5,821 nt of DNA from VGWF01 sp964423465 (GTDB taxonomy: Bacteria > Verrucomicrobiota > Kiritimatiellia > PWTM01): the NCBI GenBank assembly GCA_964423465.1, contig CAYRFK010000287.1, positions 1 to 5,821 of the forward strand, read 5' to 3'. Every line of letters starts with the position of its first letter. Position 1 is the first letter of the stretch. The notes beneath the pieces were generated by a model. It was given only the letters and a program-made list of their open reading frames with translations, had not been told where the DNA came from and searched no databases. Below, piece by piece: positions 5,734-5,821 of this stretch. The position numbers and the translations under genes were made by a program.

Positions 5734-5803
5734 AACATCGAACACCGAACATCGAAGTTCGGATTCAACATCCAACAGCCAACGCCCAACCCCCAATATC
5801 CAA
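5734..5803. repeat. Heptad-spaced AA repeat tract downstream of hisA
   Basis: Starting 6 bp after the hisA stop, the AA dinucleotide recurs every 7 bp: at 5734, 5741, 5748 and 5755, then (after a phase shift of 5) at 5767, 5774, 5781, 5788, 5795 and 5802. Units of the first block resemble AACATCG; those of the second end in CCAA (such as CATCCAA and CAGCCAA). The tract is non-coding, of much lower GC than the genes, and contains no stop-codon-free reading frame of note. I recall similar 7-bp-periodic spacers from intergenic regions of PVC-group genomes, but I cannot confirm this here. Its function is unknown. Confidence 0.7.
5745..5762. repeat. Small hairpin within the post-hisA repeat tract
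   Basis: CCGAAC (5745-5750) and GTTCGG (5757-5762) form a perfect 6-bp stem with a 6-nt loop, at the junction between the two heptad blocks. No T run follows on either strand, so a classical terminator is not supported, although it lies where one for the his genes could be. Confidence 0.4.
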
Positions 5804-5821
5804 TGGGGATCGTCGTTCGGG

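Noticed and set aside
4861..5796. Minus-strand frame of 311 codons opposite hisA, and another at 4292-4909 opposite hisH
   Set aside because: They are antisense shadows of his genes that carry intact catalytic motifs. They have no ribosome binding site or recognisable protein features.
5734..5803. Possible CRISPR array or attachment site after hisA
   Set aside because: There is no direct repeat of 20 bp or more with unique spacers, no tRNA and no integrase. Only 7-bp periodicity is present.

Overview
The window holds two divergent blocks. The left 60% is one very large, incomplete surface-protein gene on the minus strand. The right 40% is a compact histidine biosynthesis cluster on the plus strand, hisB-hisH-hisA. 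The DNA is GC-rich with GC-ending codons. Two features suggest a Gram-negative bacterium of the PVC group (Kiritimatiellota, Verrucomicrobiota, Lentisphaerota or relatives): the giant autotransporter-associated beta-strand-repeat protein, and an intergenic AA-spaced 7-bp repeat after hisA. This placement is inference from gene style; no rRNA or other marker is present.

Layout. Positions 1-3517 (minus) form one uninterrupted frame of 1172 codons with a good ribosome binding site and a Sec-type signal peptide. It runs off the left edge with no stop. It carries at least four clear and two weaker passenger-associated transport repeats (PATR), an N-terminal NWSDG-type opening segment, a 'closing' segment near residues 865-998, and the start of a second module at about residue 1005. 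Positions 3518-3721 are the divergent intergenic region. It contains a convincing sigma70-type promoter for the surface protein (TTGACA, 17 bp, CTTAAT on the minus strand). Just before hisB there are two mutually exclusive hairpins, one followed by a T-rich tract. Positions 3722-5727 hold hisB (IGP dehydratase), hisH (glutaminase subunit of IGP synthase) and hisA (ProFAR isomerase). There is a 45-nt gap between hisB and hisH and a 4-bp GTGA overlap between hisH and hisA. Positions 5728-5821 hold the heptad-spaced repeat tract.

How the genes work together. HisA makes PRFAR. HisH feeds ammonia to HisF (not in this window) to convert PRFAR to imidazole glycerol phosphate, and HisB dehydrates that product. 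All visible catalytic residues are intact. The surface protein has no metabolic link to the his genes; the two blocks share only the intergenic region.

I found no new enzymatic or defence system. The items most worth a second look are the modular giant protein, the heptad repeat tract, and the possible attenuator-like leader before hisB.
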